DNA of 7,477 nt from Bacillota bacterium. Lineage in GTDB: Bacteria > Bacillota > Clostridia > Oscillospirales > Ruminococcaceae. The notes below the pieces were generated by a model that saw nothing but the letters and a program-made list of their open reading frames with translations, was not told the DNA's origin and did not search any database. Where the stretch lies: positions 1 through 7,477 of the forward strand of contig JAEWWW010000103.1 of NCBI GenBank assembly GCA_023396215.1. The letters run 5' to 3'. A program made the translations under genes and the position numbers. This document shows positions 1-5,468 of this stretch, piece by piece. The first letter of the stretch is position 1. The number at the start of each line of letters is the position of its first letter.

Positions 1-15
1 ACCTTCAAGTATGTT

Positions 16-54
16 TTGACATTTCATAAATTGTCCACATTTATCACATAAAAT
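16..54 (+). promoter_or_regulatory. Possible promoter upstream of thiI
   Basis: A perfect TTGACA lies at 16-21 in an AT-rich stretch that contrasts with the GC-rich genes. No good -10 hexamer sits at the normal distance: ATTTAT at 39-44 (17-base spacer) matches TATAAT at only three positions. TAAAAT at 49-54 matches five of six but is 27 bases away. The location just upstream of the first gene supports a promoter, but the exact elements are uncertain. Confidence 0.3.
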
Positions 55-84
55 GAATTTAGCATATAGGGAGCAACAGGATAG

Positions 85-1260
85 ATGAAAGAACTGATAC
101 TTTTAAAAAATGGCGAGATTGCGCTAAAGGGCCTCAACCGGGGCAGCTTTGAGGATATGCTCATTAAAAACGCCCGCCGCAGGCTGGCGCCTCTGGGTCA
201 TTTTACCTTTAACAAGGCCCAGTCCACCATCTATGTGCTGCCCCAGAGCGACGACATCGATTTAGACGAGGCCGCCCGCCGTCTGCAGACGGTCTTTGGT
301 GTGGCGGCGCTCTGCCGCGCCTGTGTGGTGCAAAAGGAGTTTGAGGACATCAAGGCCAGAGCGGTGGAATATCTGGGCGACGCCCTCTCGGCTGCCGCAA
401 CCTTCAAGGTGGAGGCAAAACGTTCAGACAAGAGCTTCCCCATGGCTTCGCCGGAGATCTGCCGCGAGCTGGGGGGATGGCTGCTGCAAAAATTCCCCCA
501 TCTGCGGGTGGATGTGCACCAGCCCCAGCTTACCGTCACGGTGGAGGTGCGGGATTTTGCCGCCTATATCCACACCGACCAACTGCCGGGCGCGGGGGGT
601 ATCCCCGTGGGCTCGGGGGGCAAGGCCGCGCTGCTGATTTCCGGCGGTATCGACAGCCCTGTGGCCGGTTACATGATGGCAAAGCGCGGGCTGGAGCTGA
701 TAGGCATTCACTTCGCGAGCCCCCCCTACACCAGCGACCGGGCCTTTCACAAGGTGGAAACGCTGGTGAGCAAGCTGACCCGCTACTGCGGGCGCATCAC
801 CCTTTTTACCGTGCCCTTTACCGAGATACAGGAGCAGATTAAAGAGCGCTGCCCCGAGGATTACTTCACCCTTGTGATGCGCCGGTTTATGATGCGCATC
901 GCCGACCGCATCGCCATCGACGACCAGTGCAGCGGCCTGATTACCGGCGAAAGCCTGGGGCAGGTGGCCAGCCAGACGATACAGGCGCTGGGCTGCACCG
1001 ATATGGTCACCAGCCTGCCGGTGCTGCGGCCGGTCATCGGCATGGATAAAGAAGAGATTGTCACCATCGCACGCAGGATAGACACCTTTGAAACCTCGAT
1101 ACTGCCCTATGAGGATTGCTGCACCGTCTTTACCCCCCGCCACCCCAAAACCAAGCCCCGTCCCGCCGACCTGGAGCGGCTGGAGCAGGCCATGGATGTG
1201 GAAGGGCTCATCCAGCGGGCGATAGACGGCGTTCAGAAGAGCTTTTACCAGCAGGGATAA
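85..1260 (+). CDS. thiI: tRNA 4-thiouridine sulfurtransferase ThiI, short form without rhodanese domain
   Basis: ThiI adenylates U8 of tRNA with ATP and transfers sulfur from a cysteine-desulfurase persulfide to make 4-thiouridine. In some bacteria it also helps make the thiazole of thiamin. The 391-residue product starts MKELILLKNGEIALKGLNR, typical of the family. An N-terminal ferredoxin-like part (about 1-60) is followed by a THUMP RNA-binding domain (about 60-165) and the PP-loop ATP pyrophosphatase domain, with the signature SGGIDSP at 186-192. The EDCC motif at 343-346 matches the conserved cysteine region of Gram-positive ThiI. The C-terminal rhodanese domain of the E. coli enzyme is absent, as in Bacillus subtilis ThiI, so sulfur would come directly from a desulfurase, which is not in this window. 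The ATG at 85 has AGGGAG at 68-73 (11-base spacer) and AGGA at 78-81 (3 bases), neither ideal. The N-terminal match to the family fixes the start. Confidence 0.96.
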   Translation: MKELILLKNGEIALKGLNRGSFEDMLIKNARRRLAPLGHFTFNKAQSTIYVLPQSDDIDLDEAARRLQTVFGVAALCRACVVQKEFEDIKARAVEYLGDALSAAATFKVEAKRSDKSFPMASPEICRELGGWLLQKFPHLRVDVHQPQLTVTVEVRDFAAYIHTDQLPGAGGIPVGSGGKAALLISGGIDSPVAGYMMAKRGLELIGIHFASPPYTSDRAFHKVETLVSKLTRYCGRITLFTVPFTEIQEQIKERCPEDYFTLVMRRFMMRIADRIAIDDQCSGLITGESLGQVASQTIQALGCTDMVTSLPVLRPVIGMDKEEIVTIARRIDTFETSILPYEDCCTVFTPRHPKTKPRPADLERLEQAMDVEGLIQRAIDGVQKSFYQQG

Positions 1261-1270
1261 CATTGAGTAC

Positions 1271-1292
1271 ATACCGGGGGGCACCCCCGTAT
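1271..1292 (+). other. GC-rich hairpin between thiI and cinA
   Basis: ATAC plus GGGGG pairs with CCCCC plus GTAT around a 3-base loop, with one bulged C, giving nine base pairs starting 10 bases after the thiI stop. No T-tract follows, so it does not look like an intrinsic terminator. It may stabilise the thiI mRNA 3' end or attenuate read-through. A second weak inverted repeat (CTGCAC 1297-1302, GTGCAG 1318-1323, 15-base loop) lies between it and the cinA ribosome binding site. Confidence 0.5.
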
Positions 1293-1333
1293 GCCCCTGC
1301 ACCCGCCGCGCTGCCTTGTGCAGACGGTAGTCT

Positions 1334-1354
1334 AAGGAGGTCATGCAACAGGTG
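1334..1354 (+). promoter_or_regulatory. cinA ribosome binding site and competing start codons
   Basis: AAGGAGG occupies 1334-1340. The first ATG (1343) is only 2 bases downstream, too close for normal initiation. GTG at 1352, three codons later in the same frame, is 11 bases downstream. Starting there gives M-V-A-E-I-I-G-V-G-T-E, which matches the usual CinA N-terminus (M-x-A-E-I-I-x-V-G-T-E). GTG 1352 is therefore the more likely true start, although ATG 1343 is the longest call. Confidence 0.65.
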
Positions 1355-2680
1355 GTAGCTGAAATCATCGGTGTAGGCACCGAACTGCTGCTGGGCGACA
1401 TTGTGAATACCAACGCCCAGTTTCTTTCCAGAGAGCTTGCATCGCTGGGAATCAGCGTCCACTACCAAACCACGGTGGGCGATAACAAAGAACGCCTGCA
1501 GCGGGCCATGGCCCAGGCGCTGGGGCGCAGCGACATTGTAATCACAACTGGGGGGCTTGGCCCCACCAGCGACGATATTACCAAGGAAACCATCTGTGAG
1601 GGGCTGGGACTCCCGCTGGAGGTGCATGCCCCCAGCCTGGAGCGCATCGAGGCCTACTTTCAGCGCGGCGGGCGTAAGATGCCCGAGATTAATAAAAAGC
1701 AGGCCATGTTCCCACGGGGCTGCACCATCTTCCCCAACGACCACGGCACCGCCCCCGGCTGCGCCGTTTCGGCGGGCAAGCAGTGCATCATTATGCTGCC
1801 CGGCCCCCCCAGCGAGCTGATACCGATGTTTGAAGGCTCGGTGCGGGGCTATCTTGCCAAGTTCAGCGACGCCGCCCTCATCTCGCGCAACATCCGCATC
1901 ATCGGCATTGGCGAGTCGCAGGTAGAAGAGACCCTTGCGGATCTGGTCATCGGCACCAACCCCACCGTGGCGCTCTACGCCAAGGAGGGCGAGGTGCTGG
2001 CGCGGGTCACCGCCCGCGGGCAGGACCCAACCCAGGCGGCAGCAATTTCGGCCGTGACGGTCAAGGCGATTACCGACCGCCTTGGCAGCTATGTCTACGG
2101 GGTGGATGTCGACAGCCTGCAGCAGGTGGTGGTGCGCCGCCTGCGGGAGCACAAGCTGAAAATTGCCACGGCAGAATCCTGCACCGGAGGGCTGCTGTCA
2201 GAAAAGATTACCGACGTACCCGGAGCCTCCTCGGTCTTTGAGTTTGGGGTTTCGGCCTATGCCAACCGGGTCAAGGTGCAAAAGCTCAGGGTGCCCGAAA
2301 AGCTCATTGCCCAGAAGGGCGCCATCAGCGAGCAGGTGGCCGTTGCCATGGCCATGGGGGCGATGCGTCAAGGCAGAGCCCACATCGGCGTAGGCATTAC
2401 CGGCAACGCGGGCCCAACCGCCGAGGAAGATAAGCCGGTGGGGCTGGTGTATGTTGCGGTTTGTGACCAAAACCGGGCGTGGGTCAAGCGGCTGATGATA
2501 GGCCGTGGTACCGACAACCGGGATTTTATAAGACATATCGCCGTTTTACAGGCGCTGAACATGGTGCGCCTGTATCTGGAGCAATACCCACAACCGTTGC
2601 CCGGCGGGCTGCCTCTGGCCGAGGCGCTGCGAGGCAAGCCCAGACCGCTCCCGCAGCCAAAGCAGGAGGGCAACGATGTC
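1343..2680 (+). CDS. cinA: CinA: MoCF-type domain plus nicotinamide-nucleotide amidohydrolase (first half of the long frame)
   Basis: CinA-family proteins pair an N-terminal MoCF/COG1058 domain, reported to hydrolyse ADP-ribose and related dinucleotides, with a C-terminal PncC domain that deamidates nicotinamide mononucleotide for NAD salvage. Some also take part in competence. The N-terminal domain begins AEIIGVGTELLLGD and carries TTGGLGPTSDD at 68-78. The C-terminal amidase has ESCTGG at 278-283 with the expected nucleophile S279, then a VSAYANRVK segment, GITGNAGPT and KPVGLVYVAV. The recognisable family ends near residue 415. Residues 415-446 are a Pro-rich tail. Both domains look complete and all expected motifs are present. 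No stop codon follows in this frame, so the end given here (base 2680) is inferred: adding one T after it would create TAA. The gene follows thiI by 82 bases and is probably co-transcribed with it. Confidence 0.85.
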
Positions 2681-5170
2681 AATCAGGAGGAATCCAATTT
2701 GAGAAGAGCCAAAAAGAAACCTTTGGGGAGAAGGCTGAAGGAGCGCTTCATCCCCAGTAAAAAGGACAGCAAGGGCGAACGGGCGAGAAAGCTGGTGTTC
2801 CTTGTTGCCGTGGTGGTTTTCTTATCCTCCATCGGATACATCTTCAGCGTTTTTAACGCGGCAAAAAAGAACGAAGAGCGCAGCAAGAATATCGCCGACA
2901 TTTACAGCGGCGGCGGGCAGGACCAAGGTCCGCCCCCCGATGGCTACCCATCGGCCTATCTGCCCAAGTTTGCGTCGCTTTACGCCCTGAACGAGGATAT
3001 CGCCGGCTGGATTGAGATTGAGAACACCAAGCTCGCCTACCCGGTGGTGCAGGCCCCCGACAACGACTATTACCTGCGGCGCGACTTCGATAAAAAAGAC
3101 AACCAGCACGGCATCCCCTTTGTGGATTTCCGTGTCGACCTTTCAAAGCCCAGCACCAACACCCTCATTTACGGCCATAACATGAAGGACGGCCAGATGT
3201 TTGGCGAGCTGATTAAATATAAGCAGCTCAGCTATTACAAAGAGCACCCCACCATCATCTTTGACAGCATCTATCAAGAGAGCAAATTTAAGATTGTAGC
3301 AATTTTTATTACCAACGCCTATGAGGCGCAGGGGCCGGTGTTCAACTACCACAACTTTATTCAGGCCCGTGACGACAAGGCACTGGTTGATTTTATCAAC
3401 GAAATCCGCAAGCGTTCGCTGATTAACACCACGGTGGACGTTACCACCACCGATACTCTGTTGACCCTTTCCACCTGCGACTACGACTTTAAAGACTCCC
3501 GCATGGTGGTGGTGGCTCGCCGCGTGCGCGACGGCGAATCCGCCACCGTCGATGTGCAGAACGCCAAGCTGAACCCCAACCCCACCATGCCCGCCGCCTG
3601 GTACGCAGAGATTGCCAGAAAGCAGCAGGAGGAGCTGAAGAAGCAGCAGGAGGAAGAGGCCAGGAAGCTCAAGGAAGAAGCCTCCAAGTGGCTGACCGCT
3701 TCTGAGATGGAGGGCCTGACCAACGAGCAGATTTCTTCGCTGATGAACCAGCGCATCAACGAGCTGAAAAAGTGGCTCAGCGACGAAGAGATGGAGACCC
3801 TCAGCGCCAAAAAGAAGTATGAGCTGATGCAGGAGCGCATCAAGGAAGCGCAGGAGCTGGAGGCCCAATACAAAAAGTGGCTCACCCCCGAGGAGCGAGA
3901 AACCCTTTCCAACAACCAAAAGAAAAACAAGATGGCCGAAAATCAGGCCTATGCCCGCCAGTGGCTCAGCGAGGAAGAGATTAACAGCGCCACCACATGG
4001 GAGCAGATACTTGCCCTGATTGCCACCAAGCAGAGCGGCGTTACCCTGAATAAAACCACCCTGAGCCTTAAGGTGGGCCAAAGCGAGAAGCTGACCGCCA
4101 CCACCGCAGGCAACCAGCAGCTTAGCTGGAGCAGCTCCAAGCCCGAGATTGCCGAGGTGGGCAACGACGGCACCGTCAACGCCCTCAAGGCGGGCAGCGC
4201 CATCATTACGGTGAAAACCGCCGACGGCAAGGGCACCGCGACCTGTAACGTCACCGTTACCGATAAGGACGGCGTCACGGTGGAGGTTACCCCCGCAAAC
4301 GTCAGTCTGGAGATTGGCGCAACCGCCACCCTGACCGCCAAGGTGACGGTCAGCGGCGGTGTGACCGACAAAACAGTGAGCTGGGCATCCTCCGACCCGG
4401 CCGTTGCACGGGTGGATAGCAGCGGCAAGGTCACCGCCCTCAAGGCGGGCACCGTCACCGTCACCGCCACCTCCAACGCCGACCCCAGCCAGAAGGCAAG
4501 CTGCACGGTAGAGGTAAAGGCCAAAGGGGTAGAGGTGCAGTCGGTATCGCTGGATAAGCAGACCCTCGAGCTAAAGGTAGGGGGGGCGGCAGTCAAGCTG
4601 ACCGCCACCGTGGCCCCTGCCGACGCCACCAACAAGGGCATTGACTGGAGCAGCTCTAACCCAAGCATCGCCTCGGTGGACGCGAACGGCAATGTGACCC
4701 CGCTGGCCAAGGGCAGCGCCACCATTACCGCCACCTCCAAGGCGGATAGCAGCAAAAAGGCCACCTGCACCGTTCAGGTGACCGAGGGGCAGGCCGAAAT
4801 TCCGGTGGAATCGGTGGAACTGAGCGCCGCCGCCCTTGACCTGATTGCAGGGGGCGAGACGACCAAGCTGACCTTCTCGGTAATACCCCCCAACGCCACC
4901 TACCAGAGCGTCAGCTGGAGCGTCAGCGACTCGAGCATCGCCGGCGTCAGCGGCGGCACCGTCACCCCCAAAAAAGCGGGCGAGGCAACGGTCACCGTTA
5001 AGGTGGGCGGCAAGGAAGCCCACTGCACCGTGCGGGTAACCGGCGGTGGAAGCTCGAGCGGCGGTGAAAACCCGGGCGGGGGCGAAAGCAGCGGAGGCAG
5101 TAGCGAACAGCCGGAAGACCCAACCCCGCCGCCCCAGAGCTCCAGCACCACCGGCGGTGACGCTGAATAG
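1343..5170 (+). CDS. Uninterrupted reading frame joining CinA to a class B sortase with Ig-like domains
   Basis: This is what the sequence literally shows: 1275 codons with no stop, ending TAG at 5168-5170. In order it encodes CinA (about 1-415), a Pro-rich linker (415-446), a basic segment, one transmembrane helix (about 484-505), a class B sortase (about 540-735, with H612, C712 and R720), a charged helical stretch with four W-[LS]-[TS] repeats (W783, W811, W846, W874), four Big_2 domains (about 900-1234) and a Ser/Gly/Pro tail. A real fusion is topologically possible: sortase B has its N-terminus in the cytoplasm, so CinA would stay inside and the rest outside. However, CinA and sortase have unrelated jobs and I know of no such fusion. 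The junction carries the remains of separate translation signals, so two genes merged by a one-base deletion is the better reading. The two halves are described in separate entries. Confidence 0.6.
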   Translation: MQQVVAEIIGVGTELLLGDIVNTNAQFLSRELASLGISVHYQTTVGDNKERLQRAMAQALGRSDIVITTGGLGPTSDDITKETICEGLGLPLEVHAPSLERIEAYFQRGGRKMPEINKKQAMFPRGCTIFPNDHGTAPGCAVSAGKQCIIMLPGPPSELIPMFEGSVRGYLAKFSDAALISRNIRIIGIGESQVEETLADLVIGTNPTVALYAKEGEVLARVTARGQDPTQAAAISAVTVKAITDRLGSYVYGVDVDSLQQVVVRRLREHKLKIATAESCTGGLLSEKITDVPGASSVFEFGVSAYANRVKVQKLRVPEKLIAQKGAISEQVAVAMAMGAMRQGRAHIGVGITGNAGPTAEEDKPVGLVYVAVCDQNRAWVKRLMIGRGTDNRDFIRHIAVLQALNMVRLYLEQYPQPLPGGLPLAEALRGKPRPLPQPKQEGNDVNQEESNLRRAKKKPLGRRLKERFIPSKKDSKGERARKLVFLVAVVVFLSSIGYIFSVFNAAKKNEERSKNIADIYSGGGQDQGPPPDGYPSAYLPKFASLYALNEDIAGWIEIENTKLAYPVVQAPDNDYYLRRDFDKKDNQHGIPFVDFRVDLSKPSTNTLIYGHNMKDGQMFGELIKYKQLSYYKEHPTIIFDSIYQESKFKIVAIFITNAYEAQGPVFNYHNFIQARDDKALVDFINEIRKRSLINTTVDVTTTDTLLTLSTCDYDFKDSRMVVVARRVRDGESATVDVQNAKLNPNPTMPAAWYAEIARKQQEELKKQQEEEARKLKEEASKWLTASEMEGLTNEQISSLMNQRINELKKWLSDEEMETLSAKKKYELMQERIKEAQELEAQYKKWLTPEERETLSNNQKKNKMAENQAYARQWLSEEEINSATTWEQILALIATKQSGVTLNKTTLSLKVGQSEKLTATTAGNQQLSWSSSKPEIAEVGNDGTVNALKAGSAIITVKTADGKGTATCNVTVTDKDGVTVEVTPANVSLEIGATATLTAKVTVSGGVTDKTVSWASSDPAVARVDSSGKVTALKAGTVTVTATSNADPSQKASCTVEVKAKGVEVQSVSLDKQTLELKVGGAAVKLTATVAPADATNKGIDWSSSNPSIASVDANGNVTPLAKGSATITATSKADSSKKATCTVQVTEGQAEIPVESVELSAAALDLIAGGETTKLTFSVIPPNATYQSVSWSVSDSSIAGVSGGTVTPKKAGEATVTVKVGGKEAHCTVRVTGGGSSSGGENPGGGESSGGSSEQPEDPTPPPQSSSTTGGDAE
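2664..2702 (+). promoter_or_regulatory. Tandem ribosome binding sites and start codons at the CinA-sortase junction
   Basis: AGGAGGG at 2664-2670 is 5 bases before ATG 2676-2678. That ATG is out of the long frame and reads only eight codons (M-S-I-R-R-N-P-I) to TGA 2700-2702. AGGAGG at 2685-2690 is 8 bases before TTG 2699-2701, which is in the sortase frame and overlaps the TGA as TTGA. Two well-spaced Shine-Dalgarno sequences show that translation initiation for the sortase is, or was, separate from cinA. Confidence 0.6.
2699..5170 (+). CDS. Membrane-anchored class B sortase with C-terminal Ig-like (Big_2) repeats
   Basis: Sortases cleave a C-terminal sorting motif in secreted proteins and join them to the cell wall or to each other. 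From the TTG at 2699 the product is 823 residues. A strongly basic N-terminus is followed by a transmembrane helix (about 32-53), so the rest is outside the membrane. The class B catalytic domain shows YGHNM with H160, TLSTC with C260, and S-R-M-V-V-V-A with R268, eight residues after the Cys. By comparison with Staphylococcus aureus SrtB these are the His, Cys and Arg of the active site, so it should be active. After the catalytic domain comes a Lys/Glu/Gln-rich helical stretch with four W-L-[TS] repeats, four Big_2 domains and a Ser/Gly/Pro tail. Most class B sortases end soon after the catalytic domain; this one carries about 540 extra residues of surface-protein type. No LPxTG- or NPQTN-like signal is seen in this protein or its neighbours, so the substrate is unknown. 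The start is uncertain: TTG 2699 works as the sequence stands, but an ATG at 2676 would be used if one base is missing near 2680. Confidence 0.85.
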   Translation: MRRAKKKPLGRRLKERFIPSKKDSKGERARKLVFLVAVVVFLSSIGYIFSVFNAAKKNEERSKNIADIYSGGGQDQGPPPDGYPSAYLPKFASLYALNEDIAGWIEIENTKLAYPVVQAPDNDYYLRRDFDKKDNQHGIPFVDFRVDLSKPSTNTLIYGHNMKDGQMFGELIKYKQLSYYKEHPTIIFDSIYQESKFKIVAIFITNAYEAQGPVFNYHNFIQARDDKALVDFINEIRKRSLINTTVDVTTTDTLLTLSTCDYDFKDSRMVVVARRVRDGESATVDVQNAKLNPNPTMPAAWYAEIARKQQEELKKQQEEEARKLKEEASKWLTASEMEGLTNEQISSLMNQRINELKKWLSDEEMETLSAKKKYELMQERIKEAQELEAQYKKWLTPEERETLSNNQKKNKMAENQAYARQWLSEEEINSATTWEQILALIATKQSGVTLNKTTLSLKVGQSEKLTATTAGNQQLSWSSSKPEIAEVGNDGTVNALKAGSAIITVKTADGKGTATCNVTVTDKDGVTVEVTPANVSLEIGATATLTAKVTVSGGVTDKTVSWASSDPAVARVDSSGKVTALKAGTVTVTATSNADPSQKASCTVEVKAKGVEVQSVSLDKQTLELKVGGAAVKLTATVAPADATNKGIDWSSSNPSIASVDANGNVTPLAKGSATITATSKADSSKKATCTVQVTEGQAEIPVESVELSAAALDLIAGGETTKLTFSVIPPNATYQSVSWSVSDSSIAGVSGGTVTPKKAGEATVTVKVGGKEAHCTVRVTGGGSSSGGENPGGGESSGGSSEQPEDPTPPPQSSSTTGGDAE
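3602..4024 (+). repeat. Charged helical stretch with four W-[L]-[TS] repeats
   Basis: After the sortase domain, a Lys/Glu/Gln-rich region predicted to be helical contains four units beginning WLTASEMEGLT, WLSDEEMETLS, WLTPEERETLS and WLSEEEINSAT. The tryptophan codons are at 3689, 3773, 3878 and 3962, so the units are 28, 35 and 28 residues apart. The pattern is W-L-[TS]-x-x-E, usually followed by [ML] or R and a Leu. The same pattern with the same 28-residue spacing is in the SpoIID-like protein downstream. I do not recognise it as a named domain. A spacer or protein-protein contact region is inferred. Confidence 0.75.
4040..5046 (+). repeat. Four tandem bacterial Ig-like (Big_2) domains
   Basis: Four units lie at roughly 4040-4264, 4271-4530, 4531-4794 and 4795-5046. 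Each has the Big_2 pattern: a leading V-x-L-x-x-x-x-x-x-L segment, a K-L-T-A-type strand, a central W-S/A-S-S-x-P or equivalent, G-x-V-x-x-x-x-x-G, and a final A-[TSH]-C-[NT]-V strand. Units two and three are the most alike around T-A-T-S-x-A-D. Big_2 domains are rod-like modules common in surface proteins of Gram-positive bacteria. Here they would push the C-terminus of the sortase protein out through the wall or bind a surface ligand. The 5047-5167 tail is Ser/Gly/Pro-rich and lacks a sorting signal. Confidence 0.88.
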
Positions 5171-5182
5171 ATTTATAAACAA

Positions 5183-5208
5183 AGCCTGCCGGGCTACCCC
5201 GGCAGGCT
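5183..5208 (+). terminator. Perfect hairpin after the sortase gene, terminator-like
   Basis: AGCCTGCCGGG and CCCGGCAGGCT form an uninterrupted 11-bp stem with a CTAC loop, 12 bases after the TAG stop. On the + strand it is followed by CGAACTGTTAAAAAG, which has no T-tract, so it may act as a weak terminator or mRNA 3'-end stabiliser. Read on the - strand it is followed by TTTGTTTAT, a better terminator tail, although no - strand gene is seen to its right. Confidence 0.6.
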
Positions 5209-5278
5209 CGAACTGTTAAAAAGCAGGCTTATAAAACGCATCGCGCAGGCGGACATGCGCCGACGGAGCGATACCTTT

Positions 5279-5434
5279 AAAACTGTCTGCGGTGAGCAGA
5301 TAGTTTTGCTTGGGGGTGCTCACGAGGGGGACGGCTGGACGCAAAACCCGCAGGTTTTGCACAGGACACGAAGTCCCCCTTGTGGAAGACCGGCAGGTTC
5401 TTCATAAAGGACGTTTTTGCCGCCATCAGCGGCG
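5279..5434 (+). other. Structured leader upstream of the SpoIID-like gene
   Basis: This stretch sits in the 295-base gap 5171-5465, in which I see no convincing gene. Several inverted repeats occur in a row. Stem 1: AAAACTGTCTGC (5279-5290) with GCAGATAGTTTT (5296-5307), 12 bp with one G-T. Stem 2: CACGAGGGGGAC (5321-5332) with GTCCCCCTTGTG (5373-5384), 12 bp with one G-T, enclosing stem 3, GCAAAACC (5341-5348) with GGTTTTGC (5353-5360), perfect 8 bp with a CGCA loop. Stem 4: GCCGC (5419-5423) with GCGGC (5429-5433). GTGAGCA (5292-5298) can instead pair with TGCTCAC (5317-5323), which would break stems 1 and 2. It matches no riboswitch class I know. It could be a cis-regulatory leader, a small RNA or a dispersed structured repeat. 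Confidence 0.5.
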
Positions 5435-5447
5435 CACAGGACGACAC

Positions 5448-5468
5448 AGGAGGCAGGCATATTCTATG
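5448..5468 (+). promoter_or_regulatory. Ribosome binding site that fixes the SpoIID-like start
   Basis: AGGAGG at 5448-5453 is followed 12 bases later by ATG 5466. The frame stays open upstream to a TTG at 5310, but that part encodes an Arg/His-rich sequence lying over the hairpins and would bury the membrane helix. ATG 5466 puts the helix at residues 28-50. The spacing is long, so initiation may be modest. Confidence 0.7.

Noticed and set aside
424..2152. Long - strand frames opposite thiI and cinA (424-1413 and 1208-2152).
   Set aside because: Both are antisense shadows of strongly conserved + strand enzymes with no recognisable motifs of their own.
3143..4081. 312-codon - strand frame opposite the sortase gene.
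   Set aside because: Leu/Gly/Val-rich, low-complexity composition typical of the reverse of Lys/Glu/Gln-rich coding sequence; no family match. The + strand has clear domains.
3949..4770. 273-codon - strand frame opposite the Ig-like domains.
   Set aside because: Its repetitive Val/Ala/Leu/Thr content simply mirrors the Big_2 repeats on the + strand.
4270..4794. Similarity between Ig-like units as a possible DNA-level satellite or CRISPR-like array.
   Set aside because: Units differ in length and at many bases, and similarity follows the protein domain pattern. This is ordinary protein-domain duplication.
5047..5167. Ser/Gly/Pro tail of the sortase protein as a cell-wall sorting signal.
   Set aside because: No LPxTG- or NPxTN-type motif, no following hydrophobic helix and no basic tail.
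5207..5235. TATAAA at 5230-5235 as the -10 of a promoter for the SpoIID-like gene.
   Set aside because: The hexamer 17 bases upstream (CTCGAA) matches TTGACA at only two positions, so there is no support beyond one AT-rich hexamer.
5310..5465. In-frame extension of the SpoIID-like gene to TTG 5310.
   Set aside because: It has no suitable Shine-Dalgarno sequence, overlaps the hairpins, encodes an Arg/His-rich stretch and would move the membrane helix away from the N-terminus. ATG 5466 has AGGAGG upstream.
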